Below are positions 36,617 to 45,112 of a stretch of DNA of 64,000 nt, piece by piece; the first letter of the stretch is position 1; every line of letters starts with the position of its first letter. A program made the position numbers and the translations under genes. The notes beneath the pieces were generated by a model, which was not told the DNA's origin, made no database searches, and saw only the letters and a program-made list of their open reading frames with translations. The DNA is from Candidatus Heimdallarchaeota archaeon (GTDB lineage Archaea; Asgardarchaeota; Heimdallarchaeia; JABLTI01): contig DXJV01000019.1 in NCBI GenBank assembly GCA_019056785.1, forward strand, positions 1 to 64,000, in the 5' to 3' direction.

Positions 36617-37471
36617 TTGAAAACAATTAAAATTAATGGATTATCTATCGGCGAAACCGATCCTGTCAGACTTATGGGTGTTATTAACCTAAGCCCAGAA
36701 TCATTTTACGAGGGGTCAATAAAAACTGGTCCGGGGACAATTCTTCAGACAGCTCTTCGACAAGTAAAAGAAGGTGCAGACATTTTAGACCTTGGGGCAA
36801 AAAGCACTGCACCCTATCTCGAGACAGAAATATCGACAGAAGAAGAAACGAAACGAGCATTAAAAGGATTAAAAATTATTCGAAAAGAGATTGATAAACC
36901 CATCTCAATTGATACAACACGAGCGAAAGTAGCAAAAGCAGCTTTAGAGAATGGTGCAGATATACTCAATGATGTCACAGGGTTTCACACTGATCCTGAT
37001 ATGGCTCCACTTGCTGCAGAGTTTGATGTACCCGTTATTTTAGGAGCTACAAAGATTAATCGTTTTACAGGATCACCAACAGAAAGAATCATCAAAGCAC
37101 TCGAACAGTCATTAAAAATAGCTAAAGAAGCCGGTGTTAAAGAAGAACGGATCATTGTTGACCCGGATATTGGTTTTCATAGAATCAAAGATTATAAGTG
37201 GTATAAAATCGACGCACACATTTTAACGCATTTACAAGCAATCAATAAAGCATTTGAACAACCTATATGTATTGGCCTCTCCAGAAAATCCTTTATCGGA
37301 AAATTTCTCAATCTCAAAGAGCCAGAGGAACGACTTTATGGCTCGCTTGGAGCAACAAGCCTTGCAGTCATTAATGGTGCAAAGATCATCCGCACACATG
37401 ATGTAAGAGAAACATGGGAAGCAATTCGTGTGGTTGAAAAAATCATTGAATACGGATCAGAAGATGAGTAA
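36617..37471 (+). CDS. folP: Dihydropteroate synthase
   Basis: This 284-residue protein joins the pterin pyrophosphate to an aminobenzoate-type acceptor. VRLMGVINLSPESFYEGS near residue 18, EGADILDLGAKSTAP and DKPISIDTTRAKVAK are the classical pterin-binding TIM-barrel signatures. The start is TTG, favoured by GGTGA 6 bases upstream; the ATG at 36613 reads into a stop after five codons. It coexists with the longer DHPS-like protein at 20374. In archaea the substrate may be a modified aminobenzoate. Confidence 0.9.
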   Translation: MKTIKINGLSIGETDPVRLMGVINLSPESFYEGSIKTGPGTILQTALRQVKEGADILDLGAKSTAPYLETEISTEEETKRALKGLKIIRKEIDKPISIDTTRAKVAKAALENGADILNDVTGFHTDPDMAPLAAEFDVPVILGATKINRFTGSPTERIIKALEQSLKIAKEAGVKEERIIVDPDIGFHRIKDYKWYKIDAHILTHLQAINKAFEQPICIGLSRKSFIGKFLNLKEPEERLYGSLGATSLAVINGAKIIRTHDVRETWEAIRVVEKIIEYGSEDE

Positions 37472-37825
37472 ATGCTTCCTGTCCCATAACCAAAAAGGGG
37501 CGAGCATTCGACAATTCTGACCGTCATCGGGTGTTCTTTTCCAGGGTTGAACACTCAACTACTTTCTTATTGTCTGTTTCTCATGCACCCCCAAACAATC
37601 AAATTCCAAACCCTTGTTGATTGTTCGTTGATACATGAGCTTCATGCTCGCCAATTAATTATTGGGTAATTACTTAAAAAAACGTATATTTAACATCAAA
37701 GAGTTAATTTGCGGCAATATGTGCTAGAAAAGAAGGGTAAAAATTAGCATGAAAATGTTAATCGAAGCATTTATTTTCTCCTAAGAACTACCAAAGGCGT
37801 TATTGATTACTAAAAGGCAGCAAAA
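37472..37825. other. Intergenic region folP to cupin
   Basis: These 354 bases contain no gene I can support. There is a 6-bp hairpin GTGTTC/GAACAC with a 12-base loop (37531-37554) that might end folP transcription. A TATA-like GTATATTTAA lies at about 37685, leaving a leader of ~110 nt for the cupin gene. Confidence 0.5.
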
Positions 37826-38161
37826 ATGATTAAAAAAGTGCAAGTAAGCGAAAAGATAGATGCCTTAGAAGGGCGGTCCTGGAACCCAATTGAACTCGCA
37901 AAAACCAATGGGCAAGTAATTCGTCTAGCGTATTTTTTTGGTGACTATCATTGGCACCGGCATCAAGAAGGAGACGAGCTCTTCTATGTCTATCGCGGAA
38001 AAATAACAGTCAAACTACAGAACCAAGAGGATGTTCATTTATCTGCTGGGGAATTAATTGTTATCCCGAAAAATGTGGATCACTGTCCAACGAGTGAGAA
38101 AGGGGCATTTGTTCTTTTGTTCGAACCGCAAGAACTCATCAGTGAAGGAACCAATAAGTAA
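37826..38161 (+). CDS. Small cupin-domain protein
   Basis: This 111-residue single-domain cupin has metal ligands visible in HWHRHQEGDELFYVYRG (H-x-H-x3-E type, about residues 45-61) and IPKNVDHCPTSE (second His). It resembles small cupin-2 proteins of unknown substrate. It stands alone; tRNA-Thr lies just downstream on the opposite strand. Enzyme or sugar-binding roles are both possible. Confidence 0.85.
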   Translation: MIKKVQVSEKIDALEGRSWNPIELAKTNGQVIRLAYFFGDYHWHRHQEGDELFYVYRGKITVKLQNQEDVHLSAGELIVIPKNVDHCPTSEKGAFVLLFEPQELISEGTNK

Positions 38162-38168
38162 GAAGAAG

Positions 38169-38242
38169 AGCCGTTGGCGGGACTTGAACCCGCGACCTAC
38201 TCCTTACCAAGGAGTCGCACTACCAGGCTGTGCTACAACGGC
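38169..38242 (-). tRNA. tRNA-Thr (anticodon GGT)
   Basis: Acceptor GCCGTTG/CAACGGC, anticodon arm ACTCC-TTGGTAA-GGAGT, and T-arm GCGGG-TTCAAGT-CCCGC are visible. The discriminator is T and CCA is not encoded, unlike the other two tRNAs here. A TATA-like ACTTAAAGTG lies 29-38 bases upstream. Confidence 0.92.
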
Positions 38243-38270
38243 AATGAAATGTTAATATTAGTCTGAAGAA

Positions 38271-38280
38271 CACTTTAAGT
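38271..38280 (-). promoter_or_regulatory. TATA-like box for tRNA-Thr
   Basis: On the minus strand this reads ACTTAAAGTG, correctly spaced from the tRNA 5' end. Confidence 0.4.
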
Positions 38281-38366
38281 TATTAAAAATCTTACGGAAT
38301 CTCGGTAATAACGAAGAGCTTTTGAAAGAGAAACAATGTATAACAATTAAAGGTTGTTGGAAATAA

Positions 38367-39569
38367 ATGGTTATCCGTTCATTAACCACAGAAGACCTCC
38401 CGGAACTGAAGAAACTACATCATTATTGTTTTTATAACCCTGATCATTGGGGGTGGGATTCCCCCCTTTGGGACATTAATTGGAAGCTCTTGGACTTGAA
38501 CAAATGTTTTGGCTATTTTATTGATAATAAATTAGTAAGTAGTTTAATCATTCATGACTATGAGTTCTACGTCCGTGGCAGCTTGATGAAGATGGGGGGC
38601 GTAGCTGGTGTTGCCACTCAACCTGAATTTCGGCAGAGAGGGTATGTTCGGGAATTAGCTCAAGAAGCGTTAAAGTGTATGCGAGAGCAAAGCATTAGTA
38701 TCTCTGTACTTTACCCATTCAAATTCTCGTTCTACCGCCGGTTGGGATACGAACATTGTGCTGATGTTCCTTCTCTTTGTTCTACGCCAAGGAATATTCG
38801 TTTGCCTGCTAATTTTAAACCGCTCCCCATACAAGAGCTTAATCCAAAGGAAGCATTCGAGGTTGTTCAAAAGGTACGAAGAGAATTCGGGAAGAAATTT
38901 AATATCATCATCTTCTCCTCTGAAGAGGCTTGGCGTTTTCATTACTTACGACCTACCTCACGTGTTTTTGCCATTTATGCTGGGGAAAAGCTGGTGGGCT
39001 ATTTTATCACCGAGCTAAAAAAACTGGCAGAATGGCAGGTTCGTTTGATAGTTAGTGACCAATTGATAGGAACAGAACAAGCACGTCTAACCTTATTTGA
39101 TTATCTTAAAAAACACACGGATCAAATGAAAGATTTTAAGCTTTATCTTTCAGGCGACGAAAAACCTTTGGACTACTTTATTGAACTCTGGGAAGAAGAC
39201 ATTCAATATCAAATTTCTGGTGGACCAATGTTTCGAGTCGTAGATATAAAGGCTGCCCTCCAGCAGTTAAGGTTTCCGCCAGAGCTCACTACCGAATTTA
39301 CACTAAAAGTAACTGACCCACTGGCGCCTTGGAATGAAGAGCCAATAAAACTGCAAATAACAGCTGGCAACTTGGCAATCACTAATGTAAAACCGGAGGA
39401 GGAAGCAGAAGTACAACTGGATATCAAAGCTTTTACTCAGCTTTTTGTGGGATACCGAACTGTTAAAGACTTGCTACGATTACAAAAAATAACCATTAAG
39501 GACGAACTGCGAAAGCCTCTTCTCCAAGCATTTCCCAAACGTCACACCCGATTAAAAACAGATTTTTAA
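38367..39569 (+). CDS. Eis-like GNAT N-acetyltransferase
   Basis: This 400-residue protein has an N-terminal GNAT domain with GGVAGVATQPEFRQRGYVREL (acetyl-CoA loop Q/RxxGxxR-like, about 74-94), then YPFKFSFYRRLGYE. A second GNAT-like half and a C-terminal sterol-carrier-like domain (AGNLAITNVKPEEEAEVQLDIKAFTQLFVGYR) follow. This is the three-domain Eis layout known from actinobacteria and Bacillus. It transfers acetyl groups to amines; the substrate is unknown. It is an isolated gene. Confidence 0.85.
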   Translation: MVIRSLTTEDLPELKKLHHYCFYNPDHWGWDSPLWDINWKLLDLNKCFGYFIDNKLVSSLIIHDYEFYVRGSLMKMGGVAGVATQPEFRQRGYVRELAQEALKCMREQSISISVLYPFKFSFYRRLGYEHCADVPSLCSTPRNIRLPANFKPLPIQELNPKEAFEVVQKVRREFGKKFNIIIFSSEEAWRFHYLRPTSRVFAIYAGEKLVGYFITELKKLAEWQVRLIVSDQLIGTEQARLTLFDYLKKHTDQMKDFKLYLSGDEKPLDYFIELWEEDIQYQISGGPMFRVVDIKAALQQLRFPPELTTEFTLKVTDPLAPWNEEPIKLQITAGNLAITNVKPEEEAEVQLDIKAFTQLFVGYRTVKDLLRLQKITIKDELRKPLLQAFPKRHTRLKTDF

Positions 39570-39593
39570 TGAAAGAGCCTACTGAGTGGCCAG

Positions 39594-40175
39594 CTAACGA
39601 CTAATACCAAAATGTGTTCTAGCATAATTGTCCAAGAGAAAATTAATAATATCAATACAACTTAGTGCAAGATAGCTTTGCTTTCCTAAAGAGATCTTTT
39701 CGCCAAATCTTAGAGCAAATTTCTCCTTCTGTTTTGGCAAACCAATATTATCACCAAGAACAAACACAGCTTCCGGACCAAACTCTACTTCCATTATGCT
39801 TTTCCCCTTTTCATGAAGAACAAAAATAGGTATGCTTTCTTGCTGCTTCTCTTTCAATAGCACCTCAAAACTCTTTTTCTCTATGGAAATGCCAAGATAT
39901 TTTTGCCCTTTTAACACCAAATTTAATACGCGAGTCCAAGTCACTTCATCCACCGTTGTACGCTCAAGCTTTCGACCATCAACTTGTAAATGAAGAGGTG
40001 GATTTGGAGGACCCTCTAAAATAGCATGAAAAATAACATCTCTACGATAACCATAGGATTTGAAGAGTGCAGTGAGAATACATTGATAAACCGTATCCAA
40101 TCGACCAGCAGATGAGAGAGTAGAGAAATTACCTGAAGTATGCCCTTTGCGAGAGTAAAGAATGAATTCATACAT
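39594..40175 (-). CDS. trmY: tRNA (pseudouridine(54)-N(1))-methyltransferase
   Basis: About 194 residues from ATG 40175 (MYEFILYSRKGHTSGNF), which matches the family start. An upstream in-frame ATG at 40259 would lie at the TATA box and is unlikely. The SPOUT-fold SAM site is FVLGDNIGLP, and the C-terminal LSCIDIINFLLDNY is typical of TrmY. It converts pseudouridine 54 of archaeal tRNAs to N1-methylpseudouridine. A perfect hairpin lies in the predicted promoter/leader. Confidence 0.9.
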   Translation of the reverse strand: MYEFILYSRKGHTSGNFSTLSSAGRLDTVYQCILTALFKSYGYRRDVIFHAILEGPPNPPLHLQVDGRKLERTTVDEVTWTRVLNLVLKGQKYLGISIEKKSFEVLLKEKQQESIPIFVLHEKGKSIMEVEFGPEAVFVLGDNIGLPKQKEKFALRFGEKISLGKQSYLALSCIDIINFLLDNYARTHFGISR

Positions 40176-40231
40176 AGGCGGTCTAGCCTTCTTCTCACAT
40201 AAGAATTTTTTCGAGAAAAAAGAATAAACAA

Positions 40232-40270
40232 GTGTGATGTTTACCATCACACAAGACATATATAATATAC
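40232..40270 (-). promoter_or_regulatory. TATA box and inverted repeat before trmY
   Basis: On the minus strand GTATATTATATATG (40257-40270) is a strong TATA. It is followed by a perfect 8-bp inverted repeat GTGTGATG-N5-CATCACAC (40232-40252) at the expected transcription start. This could be an operator or a leader hairpin. Confidence 0.5.
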
Positions 40271-40283
40271 AGATTGAGAGGGA

Positions 40284-41384
40284 TTAACTCTTTTTGGGAT
40301 TTAATTGTTTAAAGCTAACAATACCAGCTATTAAGCCCATAACAGGAGCTACTAAGAACTTTCCTAAGATGAAAACAATCCAAAGTATTCCAAGGCTTCC
40401 CAGCTGTTGCCCAGATAAAGTTTCACCAAAGGTTAACATTATCAATAAGACAAGGGTAAAACCCGAAGACACAATGTAATTACCGATGCCAAACGAATTT
40501 GCTGAACCCTTACCTTTTATGTAACCTTCTTCAAATAATACAAACGCTGTGTTGAATAGAGCAATTGCTAATGCGATGGAACCCAGATTAATAAGGAGTA
40601 AATCTCTGCCGTAGAAAGCTACAGCCCATTGCACAAAATCTAAACCAGTGGTAGGACCAAAGAGACCAATATTTATAACAGAATTGATTCGTGGAAAGAT
40701 CCCTAAGCCGATCCAAGCAATCCAAAAGCTGGCTGCAATGTAACTTTGTACCTTTCGTTTCACTGTAGGAGCAATTAAAATCAATCCAACAGCTGCAAGT
40801 ATAGCTGCAACGAAGTCCAAATAGTATAAAATGGAATAGATCTTTAAAATGTTTCTTGAAATCTCCGGGCTAGAGACACTTTGTGGGATTGTCACAAGGA
40901 AAGCAATATATAACACAAGTATAGCAACATTCTGAATAAATAATGTCAAGAATGCAAAGCGAATGAAGTTTACCAATGGAGTGGAATGTGTGGGAGCAAT
41001 TTCTTCAGTGACCTTTGATTTGTAGTCTTCATCCTCGCCTTCATCGGAATCGCCTTTGTCTTCCTCTGTTAGCGATGCCATGTTCTTCTTAAACCGATTC
41101 ATAATTATTGGCTGTACAATGAAAATTATAGGGACAAGCACCACTACAACAAGGTTAATGTAAAACCAAACCTTCGGTTGAGCCGTTTGGTTGAATTCAG
41201 TCCAATTGAAGCTAATCTCTTGAATGACAGGCATTCTGGGATGAGAGCCAATATCTTTCTGGCGAGATTGTTTGGAAACAATCTTAGGAACAGAAATCGA
41301 TTGACTGAGAATGGTTACTTGACAAACAAACATTGTAGCCAAGAAAGTTAGTATTATTAGAGATAGTAGTTTTTTTCTCTCCAT
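40284..41384 (-). CDS. Polytopic membrane protein of unknown function
   Basis: About 366 residues from the ATG at 41384 (MERKKLLSLI); an in-frame ATG 18 codons upstream exists. It has one N-terminal hydrophobic segment and a ~50-residue external loop, then a helix. A very acidic stretch (EEDKGDSDEGEDEDYKS) follows, then about six more helices, ending KQLNPKKS. No family motif is recognised. It might be a lineage-specific transporter or membrane scaffold. It is flanked by trmY and tRNA-Leu on the same strand. Confidence 0.7.
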   Translation of the reverse strand: MERKKLLSLIILTFLATMFVCQVTILSQSISVPKIVSKQSRQKDIGSHPRMPVIQEISFNWTEFNQTAQPKVWFYINLVVVVLVPIIFIVQPIIMNRFKKNMASLTEEDKGDSDEGEDEDYKSKVTEEIAPTHSTPLVNFIRFAFLTLFIQNVAILVLYIAFLVTIPQSVSSPEISRNILKIYSILYYLDFVAAILAAVGLILIAPTVKRKVQSYIAASFWIAWIGLGIFPRINSVINIGLFGPTTGLDFVQWAVAFYGRDLLLINLGSIALAIALFNTAFVLFEEGYIKGKGSANSFGIGNYIVSSGFTLVLLIMLTFGETLSGQQLGSLGILWIVFILGKFLVAPVMGLIAGIVSFKQLNPKKS

Positions 41385-41491
41385 TGAGAATAACACCAAC
41401 CTTATTACCCCTTTTTCTCTAATAACCTTTACGCCCAAAATAAGGAAAGGAGAAGCTTTGCTTTAAAAGTGGAAAAAAAAGGGAGAAATGG

Positions 41492-41641
41492 TGCGAGGGG
41501 CGCGATTCGAACGCACGAACCCCTGCGGGAAAGGATTTCCCATCCTTAATTCAACGGTCTTTGTGCCCTATTGTACTCAGTTACCAGCACAAAGGCTGGA
41601 GATCTTGAGTCCTTCGCCGTTGACCACTTGGCTACCCTCGC
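41492..41641 (-). tRNA. tRNA-Leu (anticodon CAA) with a 67-nt intron
   Basis: Exon 1 (41641-41604): acceptor GCGAGGG, D-arm, anticodon stem AAGGA and loop CTCAAG. Exon 2 (41536-41492): A, stem TCCTT, long variable arm, T-arm GTGCG-TTCGAAT-CGCGC, acceptor CCCTCGC and discriminator A. CCA is encoded at 41491-41489. The intron (about 41603-41537) sits after position 37, the canonical site for archaeal introns cut by the splicing endonuclease. The exact ends could shift by a base or two. It begins 24 bases after the secY stop. Confidence 0.88.
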
Positions 41642-41665
41642 ACAGCTGCTGAAAGGGAAGGGGAC

Positions 41666-43096
41666 TCACTGCAAGCCGAGGAATCCCCGGACGGCAGGGC
41701 TAATCTCTGCCATTCGTTCCTTCGCTATTATTTCTGAATATTGTTTTATAATACCAATAGTTAAGAGGATACCGGTTCCCGTTCCCAACGCTCCCAGAAA
41801 GTCTGCAAAGCCCGCCAATATTGCTACGAAAAAGCCTCCCAAGAGTGCAGCGATAGGGATATAACGCTCTAAGTACTTCTCCAGAACTTTCGGATTGCGT
41901 CTGAAACCAGGGATTTGCATATCTGCATCTAAGAGTTGTTTTGCGACATCACGTGGGCCCATTCCGGCTGTCTCGAGCCAGATGGCTGAAAAGATCATAC
42001 AAGCTATAATCAAGATAATTATGTAGATTACTGCTCGGAGTGGGTCGTTCACAACTTGCGATATTCCGCGCGGCGCCGTTGTAAAATAAACCAAGCCGCC
42101 TGTGGGAACTGCTTGATCACCACTAAAGTCCCATTTACCAATAAGCTCAACGATGGGATTGCTAGCAATTTTCTTCGAAAGAATTTGTGAAATGAAATAA
42201 ACGTTGGCAAAAAGCGCAGATGCCAGAATTACAGGAATATTTGATGTATAAAGAAACTTGATGGGATACCTGGCAGGAACCTTGTACTTAGCATGCGATA
42301 TTGGAATCTCGATCCGCATCGATTCAACATAGATGACCATCGCAAAGACAATTATTGTTGCCAGGAAGGCAATTATATCCGGGTTGTCAGGACGATAAAC
42401 TACATTAATGAACTTCTCGCCATGTGTTAACCCATAGAAGAAAGCGATTACAGCACCATAATATCTTCCAGCGGGATTGCGAATGCCTTCTGTAAATCCA
42501 AATAAACCATTAAGAATGGTAAAGGAAACACCTGCAGCAATAAAGAGCGAGATTCCTGAACCCAAGCCATACCCCTTTTGAATCAATTCATCCATTAGCA
42601 TAATAACTAAGCCAGAAGCCAGAAGTTGGAGAAAGATGAGTGTACCAGTTAAGATAGAAATGTTTTCACCATAAGCACCGCCAAAAAGATAAGCGCCTGC
42701 CTCGAAGAGGATCATTAAAACACTCAAGACTTTTTGGGCGCCAGTGTAAAGAGCACGCTCTTCAGGATTATTGAAATCAACTTTTATGATTTGGCTACCA
42801 ACTAACAATTGCATGATTAAACCGGCGGTAACGATTGGACCAATACCCAATTCACCCAGTGTTCCTCTTTGAGAGGCGAGGATGGCTCGCATGGCAAAGA
42901 AGGGGTCAGACCCTCCAGTGGCTTTTTCAACACCATAGAGAGGAACATTGACTAAAATGAAATAAACGACTAAGCAAACAATTGTCCAGATTGATTTCTC
43001 TTTGAAGGAGACAGTTCGATCCGGCTTTTTCACCTCAAAGGTGATACGAGTGAAAGGTTTGAATATTTGCAGGAATCTACTTGTCATTGAATTCAC
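41666..43096 (-). CDS. secY: Preprotein translocase subunit SecY (Sec61 alpha)
   Basis: This 476-residue protein is the pore subunit of the Sec translocon. It has ten predicted helices. Family signatures include the plug region after FFAMRAILASQRGTLGELGIGP and TAGLIMQLLVGS. The MRIEIPISHAKYKVPARYPIKFLYTSNIPVIL loop and the late ETAGMGPRDVAKQL are archaeal/eukaryal in style. It lies apart from the ribosomal spc-type cluster, with tRNA-Leu immediately downstream. A TATA box lies ~105 bases upstream. Confidence 0.96.
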   Translation of the reverse strand: MNSMTSRFLQIFKPFTRITFEVKKPDRTVSFKEKSIWTIVCLVVYFILVNVPLYGVEKATGGSDPFFAMRAILASQRGTLGELGIGPIVTAGLIMQLLVGSQIIKVDFNNPEERALYTGAQKVLSVLMILFEAGAYLFGGAYGENISILTGTLIFLQLLASGLVIMLMDELIQKGYGLGSGISLFIAAGVSFTILNGLFGFTEGIRNPAGRYYGAVIAFFYGLTHGEKFINVVYRPDNPDIIAFLATIIVFAMVIYVESMRIEIPISHAKYKVPARYPIKFLYTSNIPVILASALFANVYFISQILSKKIASNPIVELIGKWDFSGDQAVPTGGLVYFTTAPRGISQVVNDPLRAVIYIIILIIACMIFSAIWLETAGMGPRDVAKQLLDADMQIPGFRRNPKVLEKYLERYIPIAALLGGFFVAILAGFADFLGALGTGTGILLTIGIIKQYSEIIAKERMAEISPAVRGFLGLQ

Positions 43097-43200
43097 GCCT
43101 TTGTTTAATATGCATTAGAGCTGTCATACTTAATTTTTTTTGTTTTAATTAGCGAAAGCTTCTTTCTTTTTTAGCCTTTCGGAGAGTTTGATAGAGTGGC

Positions 43201-43210
43201 ATTTTATAAA
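43201..43210 (-). promoter_or_regulatory. TATA box for secY
   Basis: On the minus strand this reads TTTATAAAAT, about 105 bases before the secY start, implying a leader near 80 nt. Confidence 0.45.
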
Positions 43211-43279
43211 AGTATCTTTATATTTAATGAGTAAACTAAGAGTTTATTAAGCCGAGAAAAACTGCAAAGAATGAAAGCA

Positions 43280-43289
43280 TTTATAAAAG
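43280..43289 (+). promoter_or_regulatory. TATA box for the COG1340 gene
   Basis: TTTATAAAAG predicts a start near 43310 and a ~110-nt leader containing the hairpin at 43353. Confidence 0.5.
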
Positions 43290-43352
43290 TCTACCTCGCA
43301 ATTTTCGAATAATGCTTCTTAAGAAGAAAAAACTAAAAAAAGAAGCACAGTG

Positions 43353-43377
43353 AGTTAAAACCAGCTGGGTTTTAACT
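43353..43377 (+). repeat. Perfect 10-bp inverted repeat in leader
   Basis: AGTTAAAACC and GGTTTTAACT flank the 5-base loop AGCTG. It lies 44 bases before the GTG start and downstream of the TATA box, so it should be in the mRNA leader. A role as RNA hairpin or operator is inferred. Confidence 0.6.
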
Positions 43378-43420
43378 AAGACTAAGAATTTCCCCAGAAT
43401 GAACAGAAAGGCGAACTACT

Positions 43421-44302
43421 GTGATATCTGAAGTTGATCAACTTGTTGTAAAAATAACAGAATTAGAAAAACAAGCAAATGAGCTCCGAAAAAAAAGAGA
43501 TAAATTAAATGCAGAAGCTCGAGAAAAAGCTGATAGAAGAGATGAATTGAACAAAAAGATGGCTGAATTAATCGCTAAGGTAAAAGAACATCAAAAAGCT
43601 CGCGATGAAGACAACAAGAAAGTGCAAGAATTCAAAGTAAAACGTGAAGAGGTTCGTAAGAAACTCGCCGAAGCAAAAAAAGAGGTTGATCAAATAAAAG
43701 AAGAGGAAGAACTTGAGCCTTTACCTAAGATACCCGTTCCTGAGAAAGTTTTACGCCGGCAACTTAAACAACTCGAGTGGAAAATTCAAACAGATATTCT
43801 CCCCACAGAAGAAGAGCGAAAACTCGTTGCGGAAATTGCCAAGCTTCAAGAACAACTCGAGGAAGTAGAAGCCATTAAGGCAATGCGACAAGAGCGGAAT
43901 GCAAGATTTAGTACTTATGAAGGGTTAAAGGCGGAAATGAATCACTATCATAAAGCAGTAATTCGCACAGCAAAATCCTCCCAAAGACACCACCATGAAA
44001 TGACAAAGCTCTTTTCCGAAATTGATGAAATCAGGAAAGAAGCGGACCAGTGTCACAAAGATTTTATTGAAACTAAAAAACTCGCAGATGAAACACACAA
44101 GAAATTCATAGAAGTAATCAAAGAAAAAGAAAAATACTACAAAGAGCTTCAAAATATCAAACAAAAAGCGAGAGTAGAGCATTTCAGAGAAGTCAAAGAA
44201 ACCATCGAAGCACGTGCTGCAAAAGCACTTGAAAAATACAAAGAAGGAAAGAAACTCACTCTGGAAGAATTTAGTATGCTTGTTGAAAGAGGGCTGGTGT
44301 AA
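43421..44302 (+). CDS. Archaeal coiled-coil protein (COG1340 type)
   Basis: This 293-residue protein is almost entirely charged coiled coil (KITELEKQANELRKKRDKLN). A central break contains LKQLEWKIQTDILPTEEERKLVAEI, which is the recognisable COG1340 signature. A His-rich stretch (SQRHHHEMTKLF) follows, and the C-terminus ends TLEEFSMLVERGLV. Family members are conserved in archaea, often mislabelled phosphoserine phosphatase, and have no proven function. The start is GTG with AAAGGCG upstream; an ATG at 43399 is in another frame. Confidence 0.85.
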   Translation: MISEVDQLVVKITELEKQANELRKKRDKLNAEAREKADRRDELNKKMAELIAKVKEHQKARDEDNKKVQEFKVKREEVRKKLAEAKKEVDQIKEEEELEPLPKIPVPEKVLRRQLKQLEWKIQTDILPTEEERKLVAEIAKLQEQLEEVEAIKAMRQERNARFSTYEGLKAEMNHYHKAVIRTAKSSQRHHHEMTKLFSEIDEIRKEADQCHKDFIETKKLADETHKKFIEVIKEKEKYYKELQNIKQKARVEHFREVKETIEARAAKALEKYKEGKKLTLEEFSMLVERGLV

Positions 44303-44338
44303 AAAGAGCCCCAAACTCAATTGAGAACGATTATTTTT

Positions 44339-45025
44339 TCACTTCTCAGGCTGCAAAAGCAAACAAAAGAGTAGCCCTTTGAAGTATGTTTGTGCTGCAT
44401 GCAATTTAAAACCAAATTTTTTGAACAATTGTTTATGATCTAACATCATAAAGAAAGCAGCGGATTCATTTTCAAATAGCCGAAGCGCATAATAGCGGAG
44501 ATTAAGAGAAGAGAAGGATTTTGGAGGAAGCTGGAAATCAAAAACGAGAAAATAGCCCATGGTTTTTAAAACCCTCTTAACTTCATGGAGGACTAGAGAT
44601 AATAGGGTCGTAGGGATTTCGTGAAGAGCGAGGAACGAAGTGACAATATCAAAAGAATTGTCTGAAAAGGGAAGCCGCGAAACGTCCCCACAAACGAATT
44701 TTAAATTAGAAAAATTTTGGAAATGCTTTTTGGCGTAGAAAATCATCTTCGGGTCTATATCTACCCCTACCACCGTTCCACGAGGGAAAAGAGAGGCAAG
44801 TGTTTGTGTTTGTTTACCATTTGCGCAACAAATATCCAAAACCTTTTCTTCTCCTGTAGAAGGGAGGAACTGTTGAAGAACTTTTTTTCGAAACCGAGAC
44901 TCTCTTGCACCCCCAAATAGATAGAGAAAACCAGTAAAGAAGCTATAAAGATGAGCTTTCAAAGAGAAATCGCCATTCTTTTGAGAAGATGAATGTTGCG
45001 AAGTAAGAGGAGGCGTTTTAGTCAT
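44339..45025 (-). CDS. Class I SAM-dependent methyltransferase (UbiE/Menaquinone-type)
   Basis: This 228-residue protein has motif I VLDICCANGKQTQTL (about residues 64-78), then VVGVDIDPKMIFYAKKHF, CGDVSRLPFSDNSFD and the ALHEIP segment. These are typical of UbiE/Coq5-like small-molecule methyltransferases. The usual DxGxGxG is replaced by DICCANG. The substrate is unknown. A good GAGG Shine-Dalgarno precedes the ATG. It is divergent from the DUF523 gene. Confidence 0.85.
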   Translation of the reverse strand: MTKTPPLTSQHSSSQKNGDFSLKAHLYSFFTGFLYLFGGARESRFRKKVLQQFLPSTGEEKVLDICCANGKQTQTLASLFPRGTVVGVDIDPKMIFYAKKHFQNFSNLKFVCGDVSRLPFSDNSFDIVTSFLALHEIPTTLLSLVLHEVKRVLKTMGYFLVFDFQLPPKSFSSLNLRYYALRLFENESAAFFMMLDHKQLFKKFGFKLHAAQTYFKGLLFCLLLQPEK

Positions 45026-45112
45026 TTTTCCTCGGAACTATTATATGTGCTCGTGCTTTTAAATGTACATCCAAAAAAAGGCGAATAATGACTGTTATTT
45101 GGTGAAGAATGA

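Larger units (their letters stand above)
43097..43420. other. Divergent promoter region secY / coiled-coil gene
   Basis: These 324 bases hold no gene but have a TATA box on each strand (43201-43210 minus, 43280-43289 plus) and a 10-bp perfect inverted repeat in the leader of the plus-strand gene. Confidence 0.6.

Noticed and set aside
37531-37554. Hairpin GTGTTC-N12-GAACAC as a possible riboswitch
   Set aside because: Only a 6-bp stem with no conserved riboswitch core; at most a terminator or chance repeat.
40176-40259. N-terminal extension of TrmY to an upstream ATG
   Set aside because: The extra codons overlap the TATA box and hairpin, and the family begins at MYEFILYSRKG-like sequence.
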